64,000 nucleotides of DNA from Porticoccaceae bacterium (GCA_024644595.1 JAHEHL010000002.1:227774-291773); one strand, 5' to 3'. Counted from the stretch's first letter, positions 24,296-34,422 are shown. Translations and numbers: made by a program. Notes: generated from the letters alone by a model not told the origin.

Positions 24296-26908
24296 TTGCT
24301 GACTCAGCCTCCAACTCTTATCGCGTTATTCGCCCTTATCGTTCTCTGCGGTTGCAGCAGCGGGGGAGGTGGCCGCCAACCGGCCGATACCGAGATCAGT
24401 ATACCGCCGCTGGAAACCGGCCAAAACACTGATCATGACAATAGCCAGCCGCCCTGGAACAGCTTTCAGCAACAGCCGATGGATGCCGATAACCACAGCG
24501 AAATCGCACGTTCCTTTGAGAGTGAGGAATACAACGGAATGGGTGCTCTGGATACAATTCACGCCTCGAGCGCCTACGCTCGGGGCGCTACCGGAGCCGG
24601 CGTCCGGGTTGGCCTAATCGACTCCGGCGTCTACAAACCGCACAGCGAATTTTCAACCGCAACCACGGGCGACAAAGTGCACACTGCCGGTAGTGATTAC
24701 AGCTCAGCTAATCCGCGCAGCAACAGCGCGATCAGCCACGGCACCATGGTCGCCGGGGTGATCGCTGCCAATCGAGATGATTCTCCAGTCGATACTGGCA
24801 TTGCTATGCACGGCGTCGCCTTTGATGCCAACCTGCTGGCCTATGAAATTCCGCTGGGCTCTGCCGAAACACCCTATAACCCAGTGGATATCGGCGATAT
24901 CACCTTTGGCGACGATAACTACTTCGCCAATCGCTTTACGTTAATGGCCAATCAAGTCGATATTATCAATATAAGTTTTGGATTCCCCGGCGTCATTACG
25001 TCCTACTCAAAAGCTCAGGTCGAAGCGGCTTTCAACCTGAGTCTCGACGCCCTTAGACAGCGCGCGAGTGCCCGCGAAGAACGAGCAATCTTCGTTATAG
25101 CAGCAGGCAATGCCTGGAACGATACTGACGATGCTGGCCAGCCGGTCAACGCCGACTCACCGGAACTTCTGCCCGGCCTGCCCTACCTATTTCCAGAACT
25201 CAAAGAGCATATGCTGGCTGTGGTAGCAGCTGATGACAGCGGTGAAATCGCTTTTTACTCCAACCGCTGTGGCGTTGCCGCAGACTTCTGCCTGACAGCA
25301 CCGGGCGGTGGCGATGGCAATAACAATCATGTTATCGAAAATCATGAACGCATCTGGAGCCCAACATCACCGAATGATACATCGGAAGTGAATACTAACT
25401 ACTATGCAGGCGCTATCGGAACCTCTTTCGCCGCGCCACTGGTCAGTGGTTCACTGGCTCTGCTAAAACAGATGTTTCCAACCGTCGGCAATCATGAGCT
25501 GGTCAGCCGGCTGCTGAGCACCGCCAACAAGACAGGCATTTACGCTGACAGCGCTATTTATGGCCAAGGTTTACTCGACTTAAATGCCGCCACTTCTCCA
25601 GTTGGCGGCCTCGCCATTGCCAGCGGTGGTAACCTTGACGCAGGCTTGCTCAGTCTTACTAATGGGACCATCGACAGCGCGCACGGAGTGCTCGGCGCGA
25701 GCCTTCTGCGAGCGCTAACAGATGAATCCATTGCCCTGTTTGATCAGCAGGGCTTCCCTTTCCACCGCGATGCCAGCGTGCTGATCAAGCGGCGCCAACA
25801 GTCCTCTCAGGCAACCCTTAAACATCGGCAGCAGCATCTAGACAATGGCGCAAGACTGCAACTGGGCCGGGCCCGCTCAGGTGTCGAGAATGGCAATGCT
25901 CAGTTTCATCCAGACGCCCAAAATCAAGACTATTTTGCTCTGCAAATTGACAACCCAACAGGCAATCAGCGTTTTATCGGCATAAATGCCAATCCCGGCT
26001 GGTTTTTCGGCGTCTACTCAGACAACCTGGTGACACCAGCCAGCGACTCCGCCGGAAATCGTTTTGCCGCACCCTGGTTACGCCTGGCTCAACATGGCAT
26101 AAGTAGTGGCGGCGACGTGGATGTAAGCAAAGGCACACTGCGCGCAGGGCTGTTTCAGGGCTCAGCAGTGGATAAGTTCGTATCGCTGGATGACAAACAC
26201 AAAAATCATGGCGGGCTGTTTGAGTACAGTTTATCGCCACTCCACTTCAAGGTTCACCCTGACACCAGTCTCAGCCTCAATATTCAAGCCGGGTTTATTC
26301 GCGAACAGGATAGTCTGCTCGGGACCACCGTCGGATCAGCGCTGGGGCAGTTTAAACAGAGTTCGACACGCTTTGCGGGTATCAACGGTTATCTGCAGCT
26401 GGGTGCCAAATGGCAGGGAATTTTCGCTCTCTACCAAGGCATAACTGACCGCCCTGCAGGAGCCGCAATGCAGCCAGATACGCCCCTGCTCGATCTCGAG
26501 TCAGCTGTTCGCAGTCAGTCCTGGGCACTGAGTTTATACAGCTCGCCGAATTGGCAGAGAGACGACCAACTCAGTATCACCCTGCAGCAACCACTGCGTG
26601 TGGACAGTGGTCACGGAAGGCTGCGTATCGCCAGCGATCGAACGCCTGATCGGCAGGTTCGATACAAAACCATTCACTTCGATCTTCAACCCAAGGGCCG
26701 CGAGCAACATCTTGAGCTGCGCTATCAATTCAAGTGGGGCCGCCAACAAACTCATGAGGACACTTTAAACGGGACTGTGAGAAATAGCGCTCAGCAGGCT
26801 GTTAGTGTCTCAGTCCGAGTCGAATACCACCATCAGCCTGAGCACAATCCGCTGAACCGAGGTTATGGGCTGGTGGAATTATCCCTATTTAAGCCACTAT
26901 CCGACTAG
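24296..26908 (+). CDS. Lipidated subtilisin-family (S8) autotransporter protease
   Basis: An 870-residue secreted protein. The N-terminus MLTQPPTLIALFALIVLCGCSS is a lipoprotein signal with lipobox LCGC (Cys at residue 20). A subtilase domain (about 90-430) has catalytic Asp in GLIDSG, His in SHGTMVAGV and Ser in GTSFAAPLVSG. A linker and a C-terminal region (about 560-870) rich in alternating beta strands look like an autotransporter barrel, ending VELSLFKPLSD. The layout resembles the surface lipoprotease NalP of Neisseria. It starts with TTG just after an in-frame TAA, with AGGT upstream; the start is less certain than the domains. Confidence 0.85.
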   Translation: MLTQPPTLIALFALIVLCGCSSGGGGRQPADTEISIPPLETGQNTDHDNSQPPWNSFQQQPMDADNHSEIARSFESEEYNGMGALDTIHASSAYARGATGAGVRVGLIDSGVYKPHSEFSTATTGDKVHTAGSDYSSANPRSNSAISHGTMVAGVIAANRDDSPVDTGIAMHGVAFDANLLAYEIPLGSAETPYNPVDIGDITFGDDNYFANRFTLMANQVDIINISFGFPGVITSYSKAQVEAAFNLSLDALRQRASAREERAIFVIAAGNAWNDTDDAGQPVNADSPELLPGLPYLFPELKEHMLAVVAADDSGEIAFYSNRCGVAADFCLTAPGGGDGNNNHVIENHERIWSPTSPNDTSEVNTNYYAGAIGTSFAAPLVSGSLALLKQMFPTVGNHELVSRLLSTANKTGIYADSAIYGQGLLDLNAATSPVGGLAIASGGNLDAGLLSLTNGTIDSAHGVLGASLLRALTDESIALFDQQGFPFHRDASVLIKRRQQSSQATLKHRQQHLDNGARLQLGRARSGVENGNAQFHPDAQNQDYFALQIDNPTGNQRFIGINANPGWFFGVYSDNLVTPASDSAGNRFAAPWLRLAQHGISSGGDVDVSKGTLRAGLFQGSAVDKFVSLDDKHKNHGGLFEYSLSPLHFKVHPDTSLSLNIQAGFIREQDSLLGTTVGSALGQFKQSSTRFAGINGYLQLGAKWQGIFALYQGITDRPAGAAMQPDTPLLDLESAVRSQSWALSLYSSPNWQRDDQLSITLQQPLRVDSGHGRLRIASDRTPDRQVRYKTIHFDLQPKGREQHLELRYQFKWGRQQTHEDTLNGTVRNSAQQAVSVSVRVEYHHQPEHNPLNRGYGLVELSLFKPLSD

Positions 26909-26982
26909 TTGTCTCTTTCTGCTTACGCCTTAAAGCTTTACCATAGCGACTTCAGAATGGACTGAATGGAAGAGAGAGTTAA

Positions 26983-28245
26983 ATGGCCAAAAGAAATGCG
27001 TTTTATGCACAATCTGGAGGCGTCACATCCGTGATCAACGCCTCTGCCTGCGGAGTCATTGAAACCTGCCGCGCCAATAAAGACAAAATCGGAACTCTAT
27101 ACGCTGGGAAAAATGGCATTATCGGCGCGTTGCTTGAAAACCTGATCGACACCAGCAAAGAATCTCGAAACGCAGTCGCATCACTTAGGCACACCCCCGG
27201 TGGCGCCTTCGGATCCTGTCGCTACAAGATGCAAAATATCGATGACAACCCGGCCGAATATGAGCGTCTGGTCGACGTGTTCAAAGCGCACAATATCGGT
27301 TACTTCTTCTATAACGGCGGCGGCGACTCTGCCGACACCTGCCTCAAAGTAGCACAGATTGCTGAACGCATGAATTACCCGATTCAGGCCATTCATATTC
27401 CCAAAACCATCGACAACGACCTGCCGTTTACCGACTGCTCACCCGGCTTTGGTTCAGTGGCAAAGTATGTCGCCGTTTCAACCAAAGAGGCGAGCCTTGA
27501 TATCGCCTCAATGGCCGCATCATCGACCAAGATTTTTATTCTTGAGGTGATGGGCCGCCACGCCGGTTGGATTGCCGCATCGGGCGGGTTGGCGGCAGAG
27601 CAGGCAGGTGAACCACCGCATATTATTGTATTCCCGGAAATTCCATTTGTGCGTGAAGAGTTTATTGCCAAGGTCGACGCCACAGTGGCAGAAAAAGGCT
27701 ACTGCGTGGTGGTTGCCTCGGAGGGCGCCAAGTATGCTGATGGCGCATTGATCTCCGGCTCGCTGCATAAAGATGCCTTTGGTCATCAGCAGCTCGGTGG
27801 TGTTGCTCAAACTCTGGCGAGCATGGTCAAACATAGCCTCGGCCACAAGTATCACTATGCCCTGTCAGACTACCTACAGCGCTCGGCGCGTCATATCGCC
27901 TCGAAAACTGACGTCGAACAGGCCTATGCCGTCGGTCGCGCCGCAGTCGAAAAAGCCCTCGAGGGCAAACGCGGAATTATGGTCACCATCGAACGCGGCA
28001 AGAGCAAGAAATACAGCTGGTCGCTGGGCGAGGCGCCGCTCAGCAAAGTCGCTAATGTCGAGAAGAAAATGCCCCGCTCATTTATCACCAAAGATGGCTT
28101 TGGCATCACCGCCAAAGCGCGCGAGTACCTACAGCCGCTAATCGTAGGGGAAGATTATCCACCGTTTAAAAATGGTGTCCCCCAGTATGCCAAGCTGAAA
28201 AATCATCTGGTCGACAAAAAGCTCGAGACAAGCTTTGAAGCTTAA
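26983..28245 (+). CDS. pfp: PPi-dependent 6-phosphofructokinase
   Basis: A 420-residue phosphofructokinase. NGGGDSADT and PKTIDNDLPFTD are diagnostic: Asp and Lys here (instead of Gly in GGDGS and PGTIDND of ATP enzymes) indicate use of pyrophosphate. MGRHAGWIA and GGVAQTLAS are further conserved parts. The enzyme interconverts fructose-6-phosphate and fructose-1,6-bisphosphate reversibly with PPi, serving both glycolysis and gluconeogenesis. It is convergent with the hydroxyacid dehydrogenase, 17 bases apart. Confidence 0.92.
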   Translation: MAKRNAFYAQSGGVTSVINASACGVIETCRANKDKIGTLYAGKNGIIGALLENLIDTSKESRNAVASLRHTPGGAFGSCRYKMQNIDDNPAEYERLVDVFKAHNIGYFFYNGGGDSADTCLKVAQIAERMNYPIQAIHIPKTIDNDLPFTDCSPGFGSVAKYVAVSTKEASLDIASMAASSTKIFILEVMGRHAGWIAASGGLAAEQAGEPPHIIVFPEIPFVREEFIAKVDATVAEKGYCVVVASEGAKYADGALISGSLHKDAFGHQQLGGVAQTLASMVKHSLGHKYHYALSDYLQRSARHIASKTDVEQAYAVGRAAVEKALEGKRGIMVTIERGKSKKYSWSLGEAPLSKVANVEKKMPRSFITKDGFGITAKAREYLQPLIVGEDYPPFKNGVPQYAKLKNHLVDKKLETSFEA

Positions 28246-28262
28246 CGACTAAGAGCTGTTAG

Positions 28263-29255
28263 TTAACTATCGTAGACTGCGCGCGGAAGCGCTTCACCCT
28301 GTAAAAAGGCGCGCAGATTCTCAACGGTCTGATCTATCAGCCGCTGCCGTGACTGCCGCGCAACCCAGGCGCAGTGAGGTGTCACAATCAGATTGGGAAT
28401 ACGTGTGTCGAGTAACGGATTGCCATCGCGGGGAGGCTCGCGGGTTAACACATCAACCCCGGCTCCGGCGATGCTGCCGCTTACTAGCGCGTGTTTGAGC
28501 GCCGACTCATTAACTAGGCCGCCTCGCGCCGCATTGATCAGAATCGCCGACGATTTCATCGCTGCCAACTCGGCCTGATCAATTAAATTGCTCGTCTCAG
28601 GCGTCAACGGACAATGCAGGCTGACAATATCGGCGACGGCTAAAAACTCGTCAAATTCCACCCGCCGGATATCATCCTGGTCATATCTCGGGTAATGCCG
28701 CCCCGGGAGTGCCGCATAGATAACCTTCATACCAAAGGCCTCACCCACTTTCGATACTGCGCGCCCCAGCTCGCCGGCACCGACAATGCCAAGTACTTTG
28801 CCCTGTAATTCCTCCACCGGGAAGCCGAGCAAACAGAAAAAGGAATTTTTCTGCCAGGTTCCATCCGCTGCCACGCGCTGATAGTCGGCGAGTTTAGTGG
28901 TCAGCGACAGAATCAGCGCCCAGATATGCTGCACTACCGAGCCAGTGCCATATTTCACTGCATTGCACACCGCCACACCCCGCTCAGCCGATGCCCGCAA
29001 ATCGATTACATCAGTGCCTGTAGCCAGCACCGAAATCATCTTTAAGCCCGGAGCCACTGACAGACTGAGGGCATTGACTGGCGCCTTGTTAGTCAGAACA
29101 ATCTGGCTATCGGCAATGCGCTCACCCACCTGTTCTGGCGATGTCTGCGGGTAAACCGACCAGTTCACTGGTAGAGCGAAGAGAGCATTTAAATCCAGAT
29201 CATCGGGCCCGAGAGTATCGGCGTCGAGAATAACGGCGTTTATCGTCTCACCCAT
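28263..29255 (-). CDS. D-2-hydroxyacid dehydrogenase
   Basis: A 330-residue NAD-dependent dehydrogenase. The Rossmann motif is GIVGAGELGRAVSKVGEAFG, the catalytic Arg lies in INAARGGLVNE, and the catalytic His in VTPHCAWV. The family includes glycerate/hydroxypyruvate reductase and lactate dehydrogenases; substrate cannot be fixed here. The ATG at 29253-29255 lies one base after the stop of the K+ channel gene (29257), indicating coupling. Upstream in-frame ATGs would overlap the channel gene. Confidence 0.88.
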   Translation of the reverse strand: MGETINAVILDADTLGPDDLDLNALFALPVNWSVYPQTSPEQVGERIADSQIVLTNKAPVNALSLSVAPGLKMISVLATGTDVIDLRASAERGVAVCNAVKYGTGSVVQHIWALILSLTTKLADYQRVAADGTWQKNSFFCLLGFPVEELQGKVLGIVGAGELGRAVSKVGEAFGMKVIYAALPGRHYPRYDQDDIRRVEFDEFLAVADIVSLHCPLTPETSNLIDQAELAAMKSSAILINAARGGLVNESALKHALVSGSIAGAGVDVLTREPPRDGNPLLDTRIPNLIVTPHCAWVARQSRQRLIDQTVENLRAFLQGEALPRAVYDS

Positions 29256-29256
29256 A

Positions 29257-29694
29257 TTATTGTGCATCCCAGAATTTACGCATCTCCACATAGAGAAACG
29301 ACGCAGTCCAAGTAATCAGTACCAGCCCGGTGAGCGACTCAATGCCAACCAGATAACGCAGATCACCAATCGGCACAATATCGCCAAAACCGAGAGTGGT
29401 AAATGTGGTGAAAGAAAAGTAAGCACAGTCGAGCAATGTGCCAGTGAAGGTCCCGGTATACGTCCCCTCGAGGTGGCCCCAACCCGAATTATGGTGCATA
29501 ACATAATAGGCCAGCGCAAACAGCCAGATCTCGATAACGTGCGCTATCAACGCCCCGAGCACGCCCAGCACAATTCTGAAGCGATGGGGTACCGCCAGTT
29601 TCGGCATCAGCAGGGTCATTTGAAAGAGAATTTCATAGTGAATAACCACCGCCAATGCGACAATGGCACTGACAACAAAAAGCACTGTAATCAT
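29257..29694 (-). CDS. Two-pore-helix potassium channel family protein
   Basis: A 145-residue membrane protein. Helices run about 2-20, 42-66 and 112-133, with a pore helix and selectivity filter TTLGFGD at about 100-106, the K+ channel signature. It is of the small, KcsA-like type without an RCK domain. The dehydrogenase gene starts directly after it, so the two are likely one operon, perhaps by chance. The N-terminal helix beyond the usual two is unusual for this length. Confidence 0.85.
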   Translation of the reverse strand: MITVLFVVSAIVALAVVIHYEILFQMTLLMPKLAVPHRFRIVLGVLGALIAHVIEIWLFALAYYVMHHNSGWGHLEGTYTGTFTGTLLDCAYFSFTTFTTLGFGDIVPIGDLRYLVGIESLTGLVLITWTASFLYVEMRKFWDAQ

Positions 29695-29864
29695 ATTGTC
29701 TATTCCCTTTTCTATTCTGGCTTCTATTTACTTTTTTAAGCTCGCGCCGGGGGATTTGCCGCTGCGCGCTATGATATTACCCTGCAACATCGCATAATAC
29801 GCGTCACCCGTTGATCAGCAATATGTAACACTATTCTTTAACCAGCTTCAGGACAAAAACAACC

Positions 29865-32483
29865 ATGTCTGCAGTGCTCAGTCTCTACCAGAAAAGCGTC
29901 TTGCGTCACCCCCTCGGTGCCATTTTTGCCGTTCTAGCTCTAGCGCTGGCCATGGCCTTTGGATTGCCCAACTTCAAGCTCGACGCCTCGGCAGACTCCC
30001 TGACTCTGGAACATGACGATGACCTCAACTATTTTCGTCAGGTAGTCCAGCGCTATGGCAGCGACAACTTTTTGATTGTGACCTTTTCACCAAAACAGGG
30101 CGACCTGTTTGATGACGAGAATCTGCAGGTACTCTCATCCCTACGCGATGAGTTAGCCAAAATAGAGGGTGTTGAGAGCATGCTCTCGCTGCTGGATGTA
30201 CCCCTACTTTACAGTCCAAAAATTGGCGTGGCAGATCTCAAAAATGATCTCAATACACTTCTCTCGCCGGGCGTTGATCGTCAACTGGCGCGCGAAGAAT
30301 TTCTCACCAGCCCAATCTACAAAAACCTGATTTTGAGTCCCGACGGCCAAACGACCGGTATGCTGGCGACACTTGCGTTGGATCAGAAATATCTCGACTT
30401 GGTCAACCAGCGCGACGCACTTCGGCTGATCAAAAGCCAGCAAGCACTGTCTCAAGATCAGCAAATCGAGCTGGATCGTGTCAGCAAGGAGTTTCTCGAC
30501 CACCGTACAGCCAAGGCTGCAGAAACCCATCAGCTGGTAGCTGATGTGCGCACCCTGATGGACGGGTACCGTGATCGCGCGACCATTTTCCTCGGCGGCC
30601 CCGACATGATCACTGCCGATATGATCGACTTTATAAAAAGCGACCTAGCAGTGTTTGGTGCCGGTATTCTGATCTTTATTATCGTCACACTAGCGCTGAT
30701 TTTTCGGCAGCTGCGCTGGGTGATTCTCCCGCTGGCCACCTGTGCTTTGTGCCTGGTTATTATTCTCGGCTTCCTCAGCTGGATAGATTGGCGTCTGACG
30801 GTGATTTCATCCAATTTCGTCTCGCTGCTGCTAATCATCACTCTCGCTCTGACCATGCACCTAATTGTCCGTTACCGCGAACTGCAGCGCAGTCAGCCTG
30901 ACGCTACGCAGGAACAGCTGGTCACCGCTACCGTTACCTCAATGGCTAAACCCTGCCTGTACACAGTGCTCACCACCATGGTCGCCTTCCTGTCCCTGGT
31001 GGTAAGTAATATTCGCCCGGTTATAGACTTTGGTTGGATGATGACCATTGGCATCTCGTTAGCGCTGGTGGTTGCCTTTATTATTATTCCCGCCGGCATG
31101 ATGTTACTCGACCGTGGTAAAAATAACGGCGGCAATGATAACTCAGCCTCTTTTACCTCGGTATTTGCTCGCTTTACCGAACATCACGGCACGCTGGTGC
31201 TTGTGATCGCACTGGCCTTGGCCGCGCTGTCAGCGGTCGGCATTACCCGACTGGAGGTGGAGAATCGCTTTATCGATTACTTCCGCAGTGATACCGAAAT
31301 TTATCAGGGCATGGAAATTATCGACGCCTCCCTCGGCGGCACCACGCCCATGGATATCATTTTGCAGGCCCCCACTTTCGCTGCATCCGAACAAAGTGTT
31401 GCCGATAACACCAGCTTTTCTGCCGACGACGATTACGCCGATGATGCCTTTACCGACGACGCCTTCGGTGAAGATGCATTTGCCGTCGATGCCTTTGAGG
31501 CCCCAACGGCAGACAGCGACTATGCCGATGACCCATTCGGCGATGATGCCTTTGGTGCAATGGACCAGGCCAGCGGCGATCAGTTAAAAGACACTTACTG
31601 GTTTACCTCGACCGGCCTGGCCGATCTAGCCAAGCTGCAAGCCTATATCGAATCACTGCCGGAAGTCGGCAAAGTCAGTTCGCTGGTGCAAATCTATGAT
31701 GTCGCCAGCGACCTCAGTGGCCACAAGTTGAATGACTTTGAAATCGCCTTTATGCGCAAAAGTTTCGGCGATGATATCTATCAACAGATGGTCGCACCTT
31801 ATTTGATCGAAGACATCGATGAAGCCCGCATTCAATTGCGCGCTATGGAAACTCAAGGTTTGCTGCGACGGGCCGAATTGCTGGAAAAAATTCGTGATTA
31901 CGCAATTAATGAGGTCGGCATTGCAGCAGAGGATATTCGCTTTACCGGCCTGCTGGTGCTCTACAACAATATGCTACAGAGTCTCTACAAGTCGCAGATA
32001 CTGACTTTGGGCGCGGTGTTTATCGGCATTATGCTAATGTTTTTAGTGCTGTTCCGCTCGGTGAAAATTTCCGTTATCGCCATCCTGCCCAATTTCCTCG
32101 CAGCGGGTATTGTCCTCGGCGGCATGGGCTTAGCCGGCATTCCGCTGGATATGATGACTATCACCATTGCCGCGATCACAGTCGGTATCGGCGTCGATCA
32201 CGCAATTCATTACATCACTCGGTTTCAGCGAGAGTTCAGTGTCGACGGAAACTATATCGCTTCCATGCATCGCGCCCATGCCAGTATTGGGTTAGCACTG
32301 TTCTACACCGCTATTACGATAATTGTCGGCTTCTCGATACTGGCACTGTCAAATTTTATTCCTTCAATCTACTTTGGCCTGCTTACGGGTTTGGCGATGA
32401 CAGCGGCACTGCTCGGTTCAATGACGCTGCTGCCCAAGCTGATCCTGATTGTTAAACCTCTGGGTCCTGAACAGCGCGCTTAA
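29865..32483 (+). CDS. RND-superfamily exporter (MMPL/COG1033 type) with acidic repeat insert
   Basis: An 872-residue membrane protein with the RND plan: one N-terminal helix, a periplasmic domain (about 40-260), a cluster of about five helices (265-440), a second periplasmic domain (460-700) and a last cluster (705-865). GVDHAIHYITRF is the family motif in the second cluster. It lacks the length of AcrB and matches hopanoid/lipid-type RND exporters. An acidic stretch at about residues 519-567, with repeated DDAF units, interrupts the second periplasmic domain. Substrate is unknown; it is followed 61 bases later by uup. Confidence 0.85.
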   Translation: MSAVLSLYQKSVLRHPLGAIFAVLALALAMAFGLPNFKLDASADSLTLEHDDDLNYFRQVVQRYGSDNFLIVTFSPKQGDLFDDENLQVLSSLRDELAKIEGVESMLSLLDVPLLYSPKIGVADLKNDLNTLLSPGVDRQLAREEFLTSPIYKNLILSPDGQTTGMLATLALDQKYLDLVNQRDALRLIKSQQALSQDQQIELDRVSKEFLDHRTAKAAETHQLVADVRTLMDGYRDRATIFLGGPDMITADMIDFIKSDLAVFGAGILIFIIVTLALIFRQLRWVILPLATCALCLVIILGFLSWIDWRLTVISSNFVSLLLIITLALTMHLIVRYRELQRSQPDATQEQLVTATVTSMAKPCLYTVLTTMVAFLSLVVSNIRPVIDFGWMMTIGISLALVVAFIIIPAGMMLLDRGKNNGGNDNSASFTSVFARFTEHHGTLVLVIALALAALSAVGITRLEVENRFIDYFRSDTEIYQGMEIIDASLGGTTPMDIILQAPTFAASEQSVADNTSFSADDDYADDAFTDDAFGEDAFAVDAFEAPTADSDYADDPFGDDAFGAMDQASGDQLKDTYWFTSTGLADLAKLQAYIESLPEVGKVSSLVQIYDVASDLSGHKLNDFEIAFMRKSFGDDIYQQMVAPYLIEDIDEARIQLRAMETQGLLRRAELLEKIRDYAINEVGIAAEDIRFTGLLVLYNNMLQSLYKSQILTLGAVFIGIMLMFLVLFRSVKISVIAILPNFLAAGIVLGGMGLAGIPLDMMTITIAAITVGIGVDHAIHYITRFQREFSVDGNYIASMHRAHASIGLALFYTAITIIVGFSILALSNFIPSIYFGLLTGLAMTAALLGSMTLLPKLILIVKPLGPEQRA

Positions 32484-32544
32484 CTCGGTAACGGTTGAGC
32501 GCGGACCCTGAAACGCATATTTTAAATGGACGACTAAAACTCCG

Positions 32545-34422
32545 ATGCCACTTGTCACCCTGCAGGACATTTATCTCAGTTATGGCCAACCCCCGCTGAT
32601 CGATCATATCAATCTGGTTATCGAGCCCGGCGAGCGCGTCTGTCTCATCGGTCGCAATGGCGCTGGCAAATCGACTCTGCTGAAAATTCTCACCGGACAA
32701 GTTATTGCTGATGACGGCGTACTGAAACGTGCCGCCGGAGTGAAAATAGCCCAGCTCGAACAATCGGTGCCCCACGACGCAACCGGTACAGTATTTGATG
32801 TTATTGCCGAAGGCCTCGGTGAAGAGGGCAAGTTGGCCGCGCGCTATCACCACCTGATTTTGGAACTCGGCAATAACCCCGATGACAAGGTCATGCGCGA
32901 ACTCGAAGACTGTCAGGCCGAACTCGAGCGCGTCGACGGCTGGGATATCAACCAGCGTGTTGAAGCCATCGTCACCAAAATGGAGCTCAATCCGGATGTG
33001 GATATCTCCAGTCTCTCCGGCGGTTATAAACGTCGCGTGCTGCTGGCGCGAGCTCTGGTCTGCAACCCGGATCTATTATTGCTGGACGAACCGACCAACC
33101 ATCTGGATATCGATGCCATTCAATGGGTCGAACAATTTCTGCTGAAATGGGAAGGTGCACTGCTGTTTATCAGTCACGATCGGCGCTTTATGGACAATCT
33201 AGCGACCCGGTTTATCGAGATTGATCGCGGCCAGCTAGCGGAATTTCACTGCAACTACAGCACCTATATTCAGCGCAAAAAAGAGATGCTGGAGATCGAA
33301 GACAAGCACAACGCGCTGTTCGATAAACGCCTGTCACAGGAAGAGGTATGGATCCGCCAAGGCATCAAGGCACGTCGCACCCGTAATGAAGGTAGGGTTC
33401 GGGCGTTGGAGGCTCTGCGCGTCGAGTATGCCAATCGCCGCAAACAACTCGGCACAGCAAAAATGGATATCCAGCAAGCGGAAAAATCCGGCAAAATCGT
33501 CGCCGAAGCCGAGAATATCAGCTTCGCCTTTGATGATGGCAAAGCAGTGGTGCAGTCGTTCTCAACCCTGATCCAGCGCGGCGACAAAGTCGGCCTGATC
33601 GGCCGCAATGGCGTTGGCAAGACCACTTTACTAAAATTGTTACTCGGCCAGCTGGAGCCGCAACAGGGTCGCATCAAAACCGGCACAAATCTCAATGTCG
33701 CCTACTTTGACCAGTATCGTTCCGCCTTGGACGAGTCCAAAACCGTTCAGGACAACGTTTCTGGAGGTCGTGACATGCTCGACGTTGGCGGCAAATCGCG
33801 GCACGTTATCAGCTATTTGCAGGATTTTCTCTTTAGCCCTGATCGCTGCCGGCAACCGGTCAGCGCCCTGTCCGGCGGTGAGCGCAACCGCTTGCTGCTC
33901 GCCAAACTGTTTACCCGGCCATCCAATATTCTGGTCCTCGACGAACCCACCAATGACCTGGATATCGATACGCTCGACCTGCTAGAAGAACTGCTGATCG
34001 ACTACCAGGGAACTGTATTACTGGTCAGCCACGACCGTGCGTTTCTCAATAATGTAGTCACCAGCACCCTTGTATTTGAAGGCAATGCGGTCATTAACCA
34101 ATATGTCGGTGGCTATGATGACTGGTTGCGTCAACGCAGCGTTGAGCAAAAAACCGCTGCCGCACCGGCTTCAGCCGCCAAACCACAAAACAAACCAGCG
34201 ACAAAAAAGCGCTCGTACAACGTGCAGCGTGAACTAGACAATCTACCTGGCGAAATTGAGCGACTAGAAACCGAGATTGCAGCGATCTCGGAACAGATCA
34301 ATCAGCCAGACTTTTACCAGTCCGATCGCACAGTTACTGCACCAATCGAGCAAAATCTGGTCGCCCTGCAAGACCAGCTCAACCACTCTTATCAACGCTG
34401 GGAACAGCTTGAAGTAGAGTAA
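32545..34422 (+). CDS. uup: ABC-F family ATPase Uup
   Basis: A 625-residue cytosolic protein with two ABC domains and no membrane segments. Domain 1 has GRNGAGKST, signature LSGGYKRRVLLARAL and LLLDEPTNHLD; domain 2 has GRNGVGKTT, LSGGERNRLLLAKL and LVLDEPTNDLD. The C-terminal coiled coil (about 540-620, RELDNLPGEIERLETEI) is typical of Uup. Uup acts on ribosomes and branched DNA. The gene may be co-transcribed with the upstream RND gene. Confidence 0.94.
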   Translation: MPLVTLQDIYLSYGQPPLIDHINLVIEPGERVCLIGRNGAGKSTLLKILTGQVIADDGVLKRAAGVKIAQLEQSVPHDATGTVFDVIAEGLGEEGKLAARYHHLILELGNNPDDKVMRELEDCQAELERVDGWDINQRVEAIVTKMELNPDVDISSLSGGYKRRVLLARALVCNPDLLLLDEPTNHLDIDAIQWVEQFLLKWEGALLFISHDRRFMDNLATRFIEIDRGQLAEFHCNYSTYIQRKKEMLEIEDKHNALFDKRLSQEEVWIRQGIKARRTRNEGRVRALEALRVEYANRRKQLGTAKMDIQQAEKSGKIVAEAENISFAFDDGKAVVQSFSTLIQRGDKVGLIGRNGVGKTTLLKLLLGQLEPQQGRIKTGTNLNVAYFDQYRSALDESKTVQDNVSGGRDMLDVGGKSRHVISYLQDFLFSPDRCRQPVSALSGGERNRLLLAKLFTRPSNILVLDEPTNDLDIDTLDLLEELLIDYQGTVLLVSHDRAFLNNVVTSTLVFEGNAVINQYVGGYDDWLRQRSVEQKTAAAPASAAKPQNKPATKKRSYNVQRELDNLPGEIERLETEIAAISEQINQPDFYQSDRTVTAPIEQNLVALQDQLNHSYQRWEQLEVE

